A DNA stretch of 64,000 nt from JAOPZW01 sp963807305 (GTDB taxonomy: Bacteria; Actinomycetota; Thermoleophilia; Solirubrobacterales; Solirubrobacteraceae): contig CAWEBN010000013.1 in the NCBI GenBank assembly GCA_963807305.1, positions 1-64,000 of the forward strand, written 5' to 3'. The notes below the pieces were generated by a model. The model was not told the DNA's origin, did no database searches, and was given only the letters and a program-made list of their open reading frames with translations. Positions 52,802 to 61,441 of this stretch are shown here, piece by piece; position 1 is the stretch's first letter; each line of letters opens with the position of its first letter. Both the position numbers and the translations under genes were made by a program.

Positions 52802-53665
52802 TTACTTCGTCGCAAGTCCGGCGGCCGCTTCGATGGGTCCGCCTTCGAGCAGGTGGGCTCCGGTCCGTTTCGCGAGCCGGGTGTCGGCGCCGGCGCCGGC
52901 GAGGTGGACGGGCACCTCCTTCGCCAGTCGTGCGATCTCGGGTGAGATCGCCGCGATGGAGTCGCGTGTGAGCGCGGAGAGGACCACCGCGTCGGGGGTG
53001 AGTTGCTGTGCGGCGGCGGCGAGGGTTGGGATGGGGGTGTTCGGGCCGAGGAAGGTGATGCGCCAGCCGCGATCGCGTAGGGCAAGTCCGAATACGACGA
53101 GACCGATGTCGTGTTGCTCTCCGGGTGGGCAGGCGAGGATGGCACGGGGGCCGATCCCGCGATCCCAGCCTCGGGCGAGGCTGAGCAGGCGCGCGCGCAG
53201 CAGGCCGGTGGCGAAGTGTTCTTGGGCCACCGACGCGTCGCCCTCGCGCCAGCGCTCGCCGAGCATTCGCAGATAGGGAAGGATCGCGGTGCGCGCGATG
53301 GTCTCGACGCCGAACGCGGCGATGAGCCGATCGAAGGCGGCTTGGGCTCGCGCGTCGTCGAAGTCGTCGAGCGCCGACCACAGCTCGGCGGCGAGGTCTG
53401 AGGGGTCGCGGGGCGGCGTGCGCAGGTCGGCGCCATCGATCGCCAGTTGCGCCGCCTCGGCGGCGGAGAGTCCCCGCGCCAGGTGCGCCGTCATGGCGGC
53501 CACCCGCGCCTCGTCCTGCGCGGAGTAGAGGCGGTAGCCGCTTTCGGTGCGCGTGGGGCTGAGAAGCCCGTAGCGCCGCTCCCAGGCCCTCAGCAGCTCC
53601 GTGCTTACGCCGGATCGGCGAGCGAGCTCCCCGATCCGCAGTTGAGCCTCCGGCACGACCGCCAC
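52802..53665 (-). CDS. CarH/LitR-type MerR regulator with B12 light-sensing domain
   Basis: 287 aa from GTG 53665. N-terminal MerR helix (LRIGELARRSGVSTELLRAW), middle helical domain with the photoreceptor motif W-x9-E-H (ERWREGDASVAQEH), and a C-terminal Rossmann-type B12 domain with the cobalt-binding His in GEQHDIGLVVFGLALRDRGW. Such regulators bind adenosylcobalamin in the dark, form DNA-binding tetramers and fall apart in light. A longer frame starts at TTG 53692, but that codon lies in the operator repeats. Divergent from a FAS1 gene. Confidence 0.88.
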   Translation of the reverse strand: MAVVPEAQLRIGELARRSGVSTELLRAWERRYGLLSPTRTESGYRLYSAQDEARVAAMTAHLARGLSAAEAAQLAIDGADLRTPPRDPSDLAAELWSALDDFDDARAQAAFDRLIAAFGVETIARTAILPYLRMLGERWREGDASVAQEHFATGLLRARLLSLARGWDRGIGPRAILACPPGEQHDIGLVVFGLALRDRGWRITFLGPNTPIPTLAAAAQQLTPDAVVLSALTRDSIAAISPEIARLAKEVPVHLAGAGADTRLAKRTGAHLLEGGPIEAAAGLATK

Positions 53666-53675
53666 GTTAGCGCTT

Positions 53676-53753
53676 CTACAAGCTATGTACAAAGCATTGA
53701 CAACGCGGGTCGAGGTCCGCTACGTTGTTCAAAGCTTGTCCAATGTTTGTCTA
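53676..53753. promoter_or_regulatory. Six 11-bp repeats: probable CarH-type operators
   Basis: On the plus strand TTGTTCA, TTGTCCA and TTGTCTA start at 53725, 53736 and 53747. On the minus strand TTGTCA, TTGTACA and TTGTAG start at 53703, 53692 and 53681. All are exactly 11 bp apart. Known CarH operators are also tandem 11-bp repeats. Confidence 0.75.
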
Positions 53754-53783
53754 GTCCTCGTTTCCCCTCCCGAAAGGAAAGCC

Positions 53784-54311
53784 ATGGGCATCACGCTCAA
53801 ACTTCCCCGCATCACCGCTGCGCTCGCCCTGGGGCTTGTCGCCCTCGTGTTCGCCGTGCCCGCAGCGTCGGCCTCGCCGGCCTCGCCGGCCTCGCCTGCC
53901 GCCAGCAAGAACATCGTTCAGGTCGCCGCCGGCAACCCGCAGTTCTCGACGCTCGCCAGCCTCATCCAGAAGGCGGGCCTGGTCTCCGCCCTCTCGGGCA
54001 AGAGCAAGCTGACCGTCTTCGCGCCGACCAACGCAGCGTTCGCCAAGCTGCCCAAGGCCACGCTGAAGAAGGTCCAGAGCGACAAGAAGCTGCTGACCTC
54101 GATCCTGACCTACCACGTCGTCAAGGGTGCCGTCCCGGCCAGCAAGGTCGTCAAGCTCAACGGCAAGTCGGTCAAGACCCTCAACGGCAAGAGCGTGAAG
54201 ATCACCGTCAAGAGCGGCAAGGTCTATGTCAACAAGGCCCAGGTCACCAAGACCGACGTCAAGGCCTCCAACGGCGTCATCCACGTCATCAACCAGGTCC
54301 TGATCCCGTAG
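53784..54311 (+). CDS. Secreted fasciclin (FAS1) domain protein
   Basis: 175 aa with signal peptide (RITAALALGLVALVFAVPAA) and one FAS1 domain: FSTLASLIQKAGLVSALSG, KLTVFAPTNAAFAKLP, ILTYHVVKGAVPASKVVKL, and the final KASNGVIHVINQVLIP. FAS1 proteins mediate adhesion or bind hydrophobic ligands; some bind carotenoids. ATG 53784 has GAAAGGAAA upstream. Placed behind light-type operator repeats, so it is probably light-induced. Confidence 0.93.
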   Translation: MGITLKLPRITAALALGLVALVFAVPAASASPASPASPAASKNIVQVAAGNPQFSTLASLIQKAGLVSALSGKSKLTVFAPTNAAFAKLPKATLKKVQSDKKLLTSILTYHVVKGAVPASKVVKLNGKSVKTLNGKSVKITVKSGKVYVNKAQVTKTDVKASNGVIHVINQVLIP

Positions 54312-54350
54312 CACACTCCCCGGCTCCTCGCCGGCCCATCGATCGCCGCT

Positions 54351-54384
54351 CCCGGTACGGCGTCTGCCGCGACGCCGTACCGGG
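54351..54384 (+). terminator. Hairpin after the FAS1 gene
   Basis: CCCGGTACGGCGTC with a perfect 14-bp partner and a 6-nt loop, 40 bp after the stop. Confidence 0.75.
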
Positions 54385-54568
54385 TCGAACGGGAATCACA
54401 CCAGTGGTCCCCCACCGAATGAGTCCTCCACGGGGATCAACCCACCGCCTCGGACAACGCTCCCTCGATTCTCATCACCCCGTACACGGATCCGAGATCT
54501 CGCCCCGCCGGCGGCGACGCCCGTCGTCGACGTCGACGACATCGACCGACTCACGCCGAGGACGTCAT

Positions 54569-55354
54569 TCAGCCGCCGGCGAGCGCGCCGGCATAGACCT
54601 GCCAGGCCAACGCGCTCTTGGCGACGAGGCTCAGGATCAGGTAGACGCGCTCGGCGAACGCCGGGTTCGCCCAGCGGCCGCGCCCGCGGTACTGCAGCCA
54701 CATGTTGACTGCGAACGTGTTGAAGAGCAGGAACAGCGTGATGAAGATCGCGACGACGAATCCGGGGACTCCGTTGCCGTCGGTGGTGGAGATGACGAGC
54801 TGGGCGGTGATCGCGATCCACGGCACGGCGCCGATGACGCACCCGTAGATGAACGGCCGCCAGTCGACCTCGTCGCGGTCGGCGTTCATCTGCTCCTGCA
54901 CGAGCCCGAAGAGGATCATCGCAGCGTTCGCCCCGAACAGTGCGATCAGGGCGACGAGCTCGCTGACCCCGGCGAGCATCGCGATGAGCACGACCATGAG
55001 CGACGCGCTGAGCGAGTACTCCCACCAGCGCGCCGGATTGATCCCGCGCGCAACGTTCGCCTCATACCAGCGGCGCGGCCGCCCGCCGCTCAGCGTGAGG
55101 TGGTCGACCGCGGCGAGCAACAGGAACGCCGCGACCAGCCAGTCGATCCGCACGCTGCCGAGGCTCGCAGAGCCGTAGTCGCCGGCGCCGGGCGGCCCGA
55201 TCAGGAACGACGCCGTGATGGGGAGCGAGGCGGCAGTCGCGATCGCGAGCAGGACGACCGCCTGCAGCGCGTGCACCGAACCGACCATGACGTTCAGACG
55301 GCGCAGCCGGGAGGCCGCCGCGGCGTCGAGCTGGGCTGGCGCGGGATCGGGCAT
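54569..55354 (-). CDS. Heliorhodopsin
   Basis: 261 aa from ATG 55354, seven helices. It has the retinal lysine in SLVAKSALAWQVYAG (K246), the counter-ion Glu in WWEYSLSASLMVV (E112), and the family histidines in GSVHALQ (H28) and VDHLTLS (H85). Relative to the first described heliorhodopsin (48C12: H23, H80, E107, K241) all four are shifted by exactly five positions, which is strong evidence. These proteins are inverted in the membrane (N-terminus inside) and do not pump ions; their role is thought to be light sensing or enzyme control. The upstream frame to 55504 is not protein-like. Divergent from an SDR gene. Confidence 0.95.
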   Translation of the reverse strand: MPDPAPAQLDAAAASRLRRLNVMVGSVHALQAVVLLAIATAASLPITASFLIGPPGAGDYGSASLGSVRIDWLVAAFLLLAAVDHLTLSGGRPRRWYEANVARGINPARWWEYSLSASLMVVLIAMLAGVSELVALIALFGANAAMILFGLVQEQMNADRDEVDWRPFIYGCVIGAVPWIAITAQLVISTTDGNGVPGFVVAIFITLFLLFNTFAVNMWLQYRGRGRWANPAFAERVYLILSLVAKSALAWQVYAGALAGG

Positions 55355-55466
55355 GTCCCCAAGGTACGGGCGCGGGAGAGAAATGGACGCCCCGCGCCAG
55401 ACGACCTGCAGTAGCTGCGCTGATGTCGCTTTGAGCGATTCGCCGCCGTCCCCCGTATGTGGAGGA

Positions 55467-56457
55467 GTGATCGGCTCCCTGCTCGACACGATTCTCGACC
55501 GCACGGTCGTCGCGGGCTATGCGAGCGCCGGCTACCGGATCCGCAGGCACGTCGTGGGACGCGGACGATCTTCGGTCGATGGACGGCAAGACGGTCCTCG
55601 TCACCGGTGCGACCTCGGGACTCGGCCTGGCGGCCGCCGACGGGTTTGCCCGTCTCGGCGCGCGCGTCCGGCTGCTCGCGCGCAGCGAGGAGCGCGGGGA
55701 GCGAGCGCGCGCTGCCGTGGTCGAGGCGACGGGCAACCGCGACGTGCGGGCGTGTCTGTGCGACGTGAGCGACCTGCGCGACGTGCGGGCGTTCGCGGCG
55801 CGCTTCACCGCCGACGAGCCGCGCCTCGACGTGCTGGTCAACAACGCGGGCGTGCTGCCGCCCGAGCGGGCGCTCTCCGCGGACGGCAACGAGCTCGCGC
55901 TTGCGACGAACGTGCTCGGACCGTTCCTGCTCACGAACCTGCTGATCCCTCTGCTCATGGAGAGCGCTCCGGCGCGGGTCATCATCGTCTCCTCGGGGGG
56001 GATGTACACGCAGCGGCTCGATGTCGAGGACCTGCAGTCGACGGGCGAGAAGTTCGACGGACCGACGGTGTACGCGCGGACCAAGCGCGCGCAGGTGATC
56101 CTCACCGAGCTGTGGGCGAAGCGGCTCGCCGGCACCGGGGTGGTCGTGCACGCGATGCACCCCGGCTGGGTGGACACGCCGGGCGTCGCGTCCTCGCTGC
56201 CGCGCTTTCACCGTCTGACCGGACCGCTGCTGCGCAGCCCGGAACAGGGAGCCGACACGATCGTCTGGCTCGGCGCGGCTGCCGAGCCGGGCGAGAGCTC
56301 CGGCGGCTTCTGGCACGACCGCAGACAGCGCCCGACGCATCGCGTGCCGTGGACGAGGGAGACGCCCGAGGATCGCGAGCGGCTCTGGCGCGAGTGCGAG
56401 CGCCTCACCGGCTGGCACGCAGTCCCGGTCCCGGCTCCGACCCACGCGCACCCGTAG
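55467..56457 (+). pseudogene. Short-chain dehydrogenase, one frameshift near the N-terminus
   Basis: About 325 aa if repaired. The first 28 residues (IGSLLDTILDRTVVAGYASA) read from GTG 55467; after a shift near 55550 the SDR core follows: KTVLVTGATSGLGLAAADGF, LDVLVNNAGVLP, VSSGGMYTQ and the catalytic YARTKRAQ (Y-x3-K), with VHAMHPGWVDTPG. The core alone from ATG 55579 would also be a usable enzyme. First gene of the plus-strand series opposite heliorhodopsin. Confidence 0.82.
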
Positions 56458-56468
56458 GGGAGAAGCCG

Positions 56469-57371
56469 ATGGCGCACTACACCGCAAGCATCGAAACGCC
56501 GCGTCCCCCGGCCGAGACGTTCGCGTACCTGAGCGACTTCTCCACGACGGAGCAGTGGGACCCGGGCGTCGTCGAGGCGCAGCGGATCGGCGACGCCCCG
56601 GTCGGGCACGGGACCGAGTTCCGGCTGGTCGCCGAGTTCCTCGGCCGCAAGACCGCACTCACCTACCGGATCGTCGAGTTCGAGCCGGGCGAAGCCGTCA
56701 CGCTGCGGGGCGAGAACGCGACCGTCGTCTCGCTCGACAGGATCACGTTCGAGCCGTCCGACGGAGGGACGCGGGTCACCTACGACGCCGACCTCGCGCT
56801 GAAGGGGCCACTGCGGATCGCCGACCCGCTCCTCGGACTCGCCTTCGAGCGCGTCGGCGACCGCGCGCTCGAAGGCCTGCGCGAGACGCTCGGCAGTCGC
56901 CAACCGCGACGGCTGCCGCGTCTGTCGGGACGGAGCCTCGACGGCCATCACCACCAGTTGCCCGACGACCTGCGCGCGCAGCACACCTTCATCGTCGCCG
57001 CGTTCCGACGCGAGCAGCAGGCGCTCGTCGACGAATGGCTGCCGTGGCTGGTCGACCTGGAGGAGCGCCGGCCGGACGTCGCCGTCTACGAACTGCCGGT
57101 CCTTTCGTCCGCGTATTCGCCGGCCCGGTGGTTCATCGACGGCGGCATGGCGCGCGGTGTCGGGACCGACGCCGCGCGCGCCCGGACGATCACGGTCTAC
57201 ACCGACGTCGCGAAGGCCGTGCGCGAACTCGGACTGCCCGGCACCGACACGATCGCCGTCCTGCTCGTCGACCGCTCGGGCCGCATCCTCGCCCGCGAAC
57301 ACGGCCGCTTCGACGACGAGAAGACGATGCGGCTCACCGCGGCGCTCGAGCGCTCGAGCGACGACGCCTGA
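56469..57371 (+). CDS. SRPBCC domain fused to a thioredoxin-like domain
   Basis: 300 aa. Part 1 (1-150): MAHYTASIETPRPPAETFAY, LSDFSTTEQWDPGVVEAQRI, TYRIVEFEPGEAVTLRGENA, an SRPBCC/START hydrophobic-ligand barrel. Part 2 (160-300): LRAQHTFIVAAFRREQQALV, WLPWLVDLEERRPDVAVYEL, TIAVLLVDRSGRIL, a thioredoxin-type fold without a CxxC pair. The ligand barrel fused to a redox-like fold is uncommon. Starts 11 bp after the SDR stop with GGGGAGAAG, so they form an operon. Confidence 0.8.
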   Translation: MAHYTASIETPRPPAETFAYLSDFSTTEQWDPGVVEAQRIGDAPVGHGTEFRLVAEFLGRKTALTYRIVEFEPGEAVTLRGENATVVSLDRITFEPSDGGTRVTYDADLALKGPLRIADPLLGLAFERVGDRALEGLRETLGSRQPRRLPRLSGRSLDGHHHQLPDDLRAQHTFIVAAFRREQQALVDEWLPWLVDLEERRPDVAVYELPVLSSAYSPARWFIDGGMARGVGTDAARARTITVYTDVAKAVRELGLPGTDTIAVLLVDRSGRILAREHGRFDDEKTMRLTAALERSSDDA

Positions 57372-57530
57372 ACGTCGCTGCCAGATCGAGCGCGCGTTCG
57401 CTCGGGACGACCAGCGGCAGCGACAGACAGCCGCCCAGCCTGGCGCGGGACGCCGGAGCGCTCGCCGACCGATGAGACTGGCGCCTGCATAATGCTCCGG
57501 TGGGCGCCCCGGAGCTGAGAGGACCGTAGC

Positions 57531-58458
57531 GTGGCGCGGCGCGCGCTCGTGACCGGCGCCACCGGGTTCGTGGGCGGGCGGCTGGCCGCTGCGCTCGCCG
57601 ATCGCGGCTGGGCGGTGCGCTGTCTCGTGCGCGACCGGTCGCGGGCGCAGGGGCTGGCAGACCGCGGCTTCGAGCTCCACGAGGCCGACGTGCTCGATGC
57701 GGAAGCGCTGCGCGGGGCCGGAGAGGGCGTCGAGATCGCCTACTACCTGATTCACGCGATGGGGCGCGGGACCACCCGGGGCGGGTTCGAGGAACGCGAG
57801 CGGCAGGGCGCGCGGAACTTCGCCGAGATGGCCAAGCGGGAAGGAGTCGCCCGGGACGTCTACCTGGGCGGGCTGGGTGACCGCCCGGCGTCGGCGCACC
57901 TGCGCAGCCGCCACCGGACCGCGGAGATCCTCGCCGCAGCTGGGGCCCCCACTCACCTACTTCCGGGCCGGCATGATCGTCGGGGCGGGAAGCGAGTCCT
58001 ACCGCACGCTGCGCTACCTCGTGCAGCGGCTTCCCGCGATGATCGGCCCCGCGTGGCTCAAGACGCCCACGCAGGCGATCGCGATCGACGACGTGATCGC
58101 CTACCTGGTGGCGGCGCCCGACGTCCCCGCCTCAGCGGGCCGCGAGGTGCAGATCGCAGGTCCCGACGTCCTCTCCTACGGCCAGATGCTCGATCTGATG
58201 GCGGATGCCCTCGGCGTGCGGCGGCGCCCCCGGGTGCCGGTGCCGCTCATCACGCCGTGGCTGTCCTCGCTCTGGATCGGACTCGTCACCCCGGTGGACG
58301 CGGGAGTCGCCCGCCCGCTCGTGGAGGGCCTCTCGACGCCCACCACCGTCACCGACAGCTCGGGGGCGGAGCTCTTCGACGTACACCCGATGCCCTTCAT
58401 GGACGCGCTCCGCACGGCACTCGACGAGGATCACGACGCGCCCGCCCCGGCGGGGTGA
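57531..58458 (+). pseudogene. NAD(P)-binding epimerase-like protein (NDUFA9/YbjT type), one frameshift
   Basis: About 309 aa. N-terminal Rossmann motif ALVTGATGFVGGRLAAALAD and YYLIHAMGRGTTRGGFEER, then a frame change near 57935 (after HRTAEILA), then LTYFRAGMIVGAGSESYRTL, YLVQRLPAMIGPAWLKTPTQ and VQIAGPDVLSYGQMLDLMAD. It belongs to the atypical SDR group that includes complex I NDUFA9 and sugar or lipid reductases. One base restores the frame. GTG 57531 is the likely start. Confidence 0.78.
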
Positions 58459-58539
58459 GCGCTCTGGAGACGCGGCGGGCAGGGACGAGCCCGCGAAGAC
58501 CGGCAGTGCCTTGAGTCCCGGAGCCCGTACCTTCGAGAC

Positions 58540-59285
58540 GTGCCGCCGTTCGGAGTCCCGCAGATCGTCGCCGCCGTTCAGGCTGCCGGCGCGGTGCTCG
58601 ACGCCGGCTGCGGGAGCGCGCGACTGACGCTGGCGTTCGCCGAGGCGGGCGCGGCGGACGTCGTCGGCATCGACACCAGCCTCGAACGCCTCGCGGAGGG
58701 ACGCGCGCGGCTCTCGGCGCACCGATGGGCGCCCGCGTGAAGCTGATCAAGGCTGACTTCGACCACGCGCTGCCGTTCGCGGACGGCCGGTTCGCCGCAG
58801 CCGCGAGCCGCCTGGCGCTGATGATCGCGACCGACCCGGTGGCGACGCTGCGAGAGCTGCGGCGCGTGACCGCAGCCGGCGGACGCATCGTCACCGCACT
58901 GTGGGCGCCGGTCGACGAGAACCCGTGGTTCGCGCTCCCCCGCGCCGCCGCCGCCGCGGTCGTCGGCCCCGAGCGCGCCGACTACGCGCGCGCCTTCGGT
59001 CGCCTCGGCAGCCCCGAAGAGGCAACGGCGGTCCATCGCGCCGCCGGTCTCGCGGACGTGCAAGCGACGACGCTGCGGGAAACGCTCGACGTCCCGGACG
59101 CGACCGACCTCTGGAGCTGGATGACCCGCGAGAACGGTCACGTGCGCCGCCTGGACGCGACGCTCAGCGTCTCGGAACGCGCAGCCGTGCTCGACGAGCT
59201 CGACCGGCTGGCCGCCGGCCACCGCACACATGACGACTCGCTTGCTCTTCCGCGCGCCATGACGCTCGTGACAGCCACCGTCTGA
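58540..59285 (+). pseudogene. SAM-dependent methyltransferase, one frameshift
   Basis: About 245 aa. The N-terminal part from GTG 58540 includes motif I VLDAGCGSARLTLAFAEAGA and VVGIDTSLERLAEGRARL; after a shift near 58725 follow KADFDHALPFADGRFAAAAS, LRELRRVTAAGGRIVTALWA and WSWMTRENGHVRRLDATLS. Class I methyltransferase of unknown substrate. It is the last gene before the right attachment site. Confidence 0.78.
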
Positions 59286-59607
59286 CTTGGCTCGGGCCCG
59301 ACGTCGAGATCGACGCCGGCATCTCGAGCCGCGCGCCATCGCCTGACACCCGTTCGACTGCGGTCGCCCGGCGTGCGGCAGTCTCGATCGCGTCCGGATC
59401 GGACCTCCCGGTGGCCGCGACCCCTGGTGGTCGTCAGTTCCGCGCCCGGCTCTGCCGGCGAACCCAAATTGGTAGCCCGAGCCGTGAGAAGCACTGTGAG
59501 AAGCGTCGCGGGATTTCCGCCGCGGCCGGGGCCCTCCGATACTTCCGAAGATCCCGATGGATACGTGATCTACGGAACGATGGGACGTCGCGACCCGGCG
59601 AGACACC
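59286..59607. other. Right island end, non-coding
   Basis: No gene; contains the right arm repeat and leads into the attR core. Confidence 0.6.
59468..59502 (+). repeat. Integrase arm-site repeat, right end
   Basis: ATTGGTA, 9 variable bases, GTGAGAAGC and CTGTGAGAA: same order, spacing and orientation as at 43345-43379. Confidence 0.75.
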
Positions 59608-59666
59608 AGGTTGAGGGCCTTGTCCGGGGATTCCCGGGTGGAGGTTCGAGTCCTCTTCGGCGCATG
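59608..59666 (+). repeat. Right attachment core (tRNA-Leu 3' half copy)
   Basis: Exact 59-bp copy of 43232-43290, without the tRNA 5' half. Marks the right border of the island. Confidence 0.93.
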
Positions 59667-59667
59667 G

Positions 59668-59695
59668 AAAAGGCCCTGTGTATACAGGGCCTTTT
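59668..59695 (+). terminator. Terminator after the right att copy
   Basis: AAAAGGCCCTG-TGTATA-CAGGGCCTTTT, a strong bidirectional hairpin. It is probably the original tRNA-Leu terminator, displaced by the island. Confidence 0.85.
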
Positions 59696-59745
59696 CGCGT
59701 TTGAGAACCGGTGGGCTGTGCGCTTCTTCGGCGGCGCAGGTTCCG

Positions 59746-61431
59746 TCACGATGAGGTCGCCTCCGCGCCGTCGAGGGCGGCGATGGCGGTCTTGATCGTC
59801 GGGTACGGCGCGGTCAGGTCGCGATCCTCGCTGACGCACCCGAGCACATCGCGCACCTGCCCGACGGCCCGGGCGAGCACCAGGCGCACGCCGCGCCGTC
59901 GCAGCTCCTCGTGCGCGGCGACGAGCATGCGGGCCGCGGTGACGTCGACGAACGGCGTCGTCTCGGCATCGACGATCACGCCGCGCACGCCCTCGGCGCC
60001 GCCGGCGTCGACGATGCGGGAGCGGACGGTCTCAGCGTTCGCGAAGTACAGCCCGCTCTCGATCCTGAGGACGACGACGCCGACGGGCGGTTGCGCGTCG
60101 TCGTGGATCGCGATGTCGCGGTAGGCCGTCTCCGGGCCGGACGTGCGGCCGAGCACCGCGACGTACGGTCGCGAGGCCCGGTAGACGAGCAGCAGCAGGG
60201 AGACGCCGATGCCGATGAACAGCCCCGGCAGGGTCCCGAAGACCGTCACTCCCAGCACCGCGGCCACCGCAGCGATGAAGTCGGGGCGTGCGACCCACCC
60301 GAACTGTCGACCGAGGCGCCGGGTGTACATGTCGTAGAGCTCCACGAGCGCAGGCACATCGACGAGCTCGATGACGGCGGCGATGACGACCGCCGCGAGC
60401 GTCGCGGCCGGGAGATCCTCGAAGAGCCCGGTGAGGAAGAGCAGCGCAACGACGGTCAGGCCGGCTGCCAGCAGCCCCGAGACCTGGGTGCGCGCGCCGG
60501 CCGAGGCGTTGACGGCGGTCTTCGACAGGCTGCCGCTGACCACCATGCCGCTCGACACGCCGGCGGCGAGGTTGGCGCCGCCGAGCGCCACCAGCTCCCG
60601 GCTGGCGTCGATCCGCCGATCGTCGGGACCCGCGTAGGCCTTCGCCGCCCCCAGCCCCTCGGCGAAAGCGATCAGCATCACGCCGATCCCGCCGCCGGCG
60701 AGCCGGCCGAAGTCCGCGAAGGCGATGTCGGGCACGCCGAGCGACGGCAGGCCGCTCGCGATCGACCCGACCGTCGGGACGTCGAGTGCGAAGGCCTTGA
60801 CCGCGGCGACGGCGCCGACGACGGCCACAAGCGGACCCGGAACGCCCGGAGCGAGGCGGCGCAGGCCGAGGATCACCGCGAGCGAGCACGCGCCGACGAG
60901 CAGCGTCAGGCCCTGCGTGTCGCCGAGATGGGTGACGAGGTGCCAGGTCTGCGCGAAGAAGTTGCCCGTCCCCGGGCTGATCCCGAAGAGCTTCGGCAGC
61001 TGGCCGATGATGATCGTGAGCGCGAGGCCGATGATCAGGCCCTTGAGCACGGGAGGGCTGATGAACTCGGCCAGGAAGCCGAGGCGCAGCAGCCCCGCGA
61101 TCAGGGCGGCGACGCCCGCCGTGATGGCCAGGCCGGCGGTGAGCGCGACGAAGCGCTCGCCCCCCACCGGGGCCAGATCGGCGACCGTGGCCGCCGACAG
61201 GGCCGCGGCGGCCGCCATGGGTCCCATGACGAGCACGCGCGAGCTGCCAAGGGCCGCGTACAGCAGCAGCGCGCCGGGCGCCGCGTAGAGGCCGACGACC
61301 GGCGAGACGTTCGCGATGCTCGCGTACGCGAGCGCCTGAGGAACCAGGATCGCCCAGAGCGTGAGGCCCGCGATCAGATCGGCGCGAAGCCACGGGCGCT
61401 GATAGCCGTGCAGCGAAAGGAAGAGCCGCAT
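59746..61431 (-). CDS. SulP-family anion transporter with STAS domain
   Basis: 561 aa. The membrane part begins WLRADLIAGLTLWAILVPQA and LAYASIANVSPVVGLYAAPG, the SulP signature, and continues with LLRLGFLAEFISPPVLKGLI; the C-terminal STAS domain (about 430-550) contains VLRIESGLYFANAETVRSRI and VDAETTPFVDVTAARMLVAA. Family members move sulfate, bicarbonate or other anions. Starts 11 bp after the CYTH-Ppx stop, so they are co-transcribed. Confidence 0.93.
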   Translation of the reverse strand: MRLFLSLHGYQRPWLRADLIAGLTLWAILVPQALAYASIANVSPVVGLYAAPGALLLYAALGSSRVLVMGPMAAAAALSAATVADLAPVGGERFVALTAGLAITAGVAALIAGLLRLGFLAEFISPPVLKGLIIGLALTIIIGQLPKLFGISPGTGNFFAQTWHLVTHLGDTQGLTLLVGACSLAVILGLRRLAPGVPGPLVAVVGAVAAVKAFALDVPTVGSIASGLPSLGVPDIAFADFGRLAGGGIGVMLIAFAEGLGAAKAYAGPDDRRIDASRELVALGGANLAAGVSSGMVVSGSLSKTAVNASAGARTQVSGLLAAGLTVVALLFLTGLFEDLPAATLAAVVIAAVIELVDVPALVELYDMYTRRLGRQFGWVARPDFIAAVAAVLGVTVFGTLPGLFIGIGVSLLLLVYRASRPYVAVLGRTSGPETAYRDIAIHDDAQPPVGVVVLRIESGLYFANAETVRSRIVDAGGAEGVRGVIVDAETTPFVDVTAARMLVAAHEELRRRGVRLVLARAVGQVRDVLGCVSEDRDLTAPYPTIKTAIAALDGAEATSS

Positions 61432-61441
61432 CCGCTGGAGG

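Noticed and set aside
48974..52945. A 1323-codon open frame on the plus strand
   Set aside because: It is the shadow of the binding protein, permease and small membrane genes on the minus strand; its sequence is Arg/Gly/Asp-rich, with no domain.
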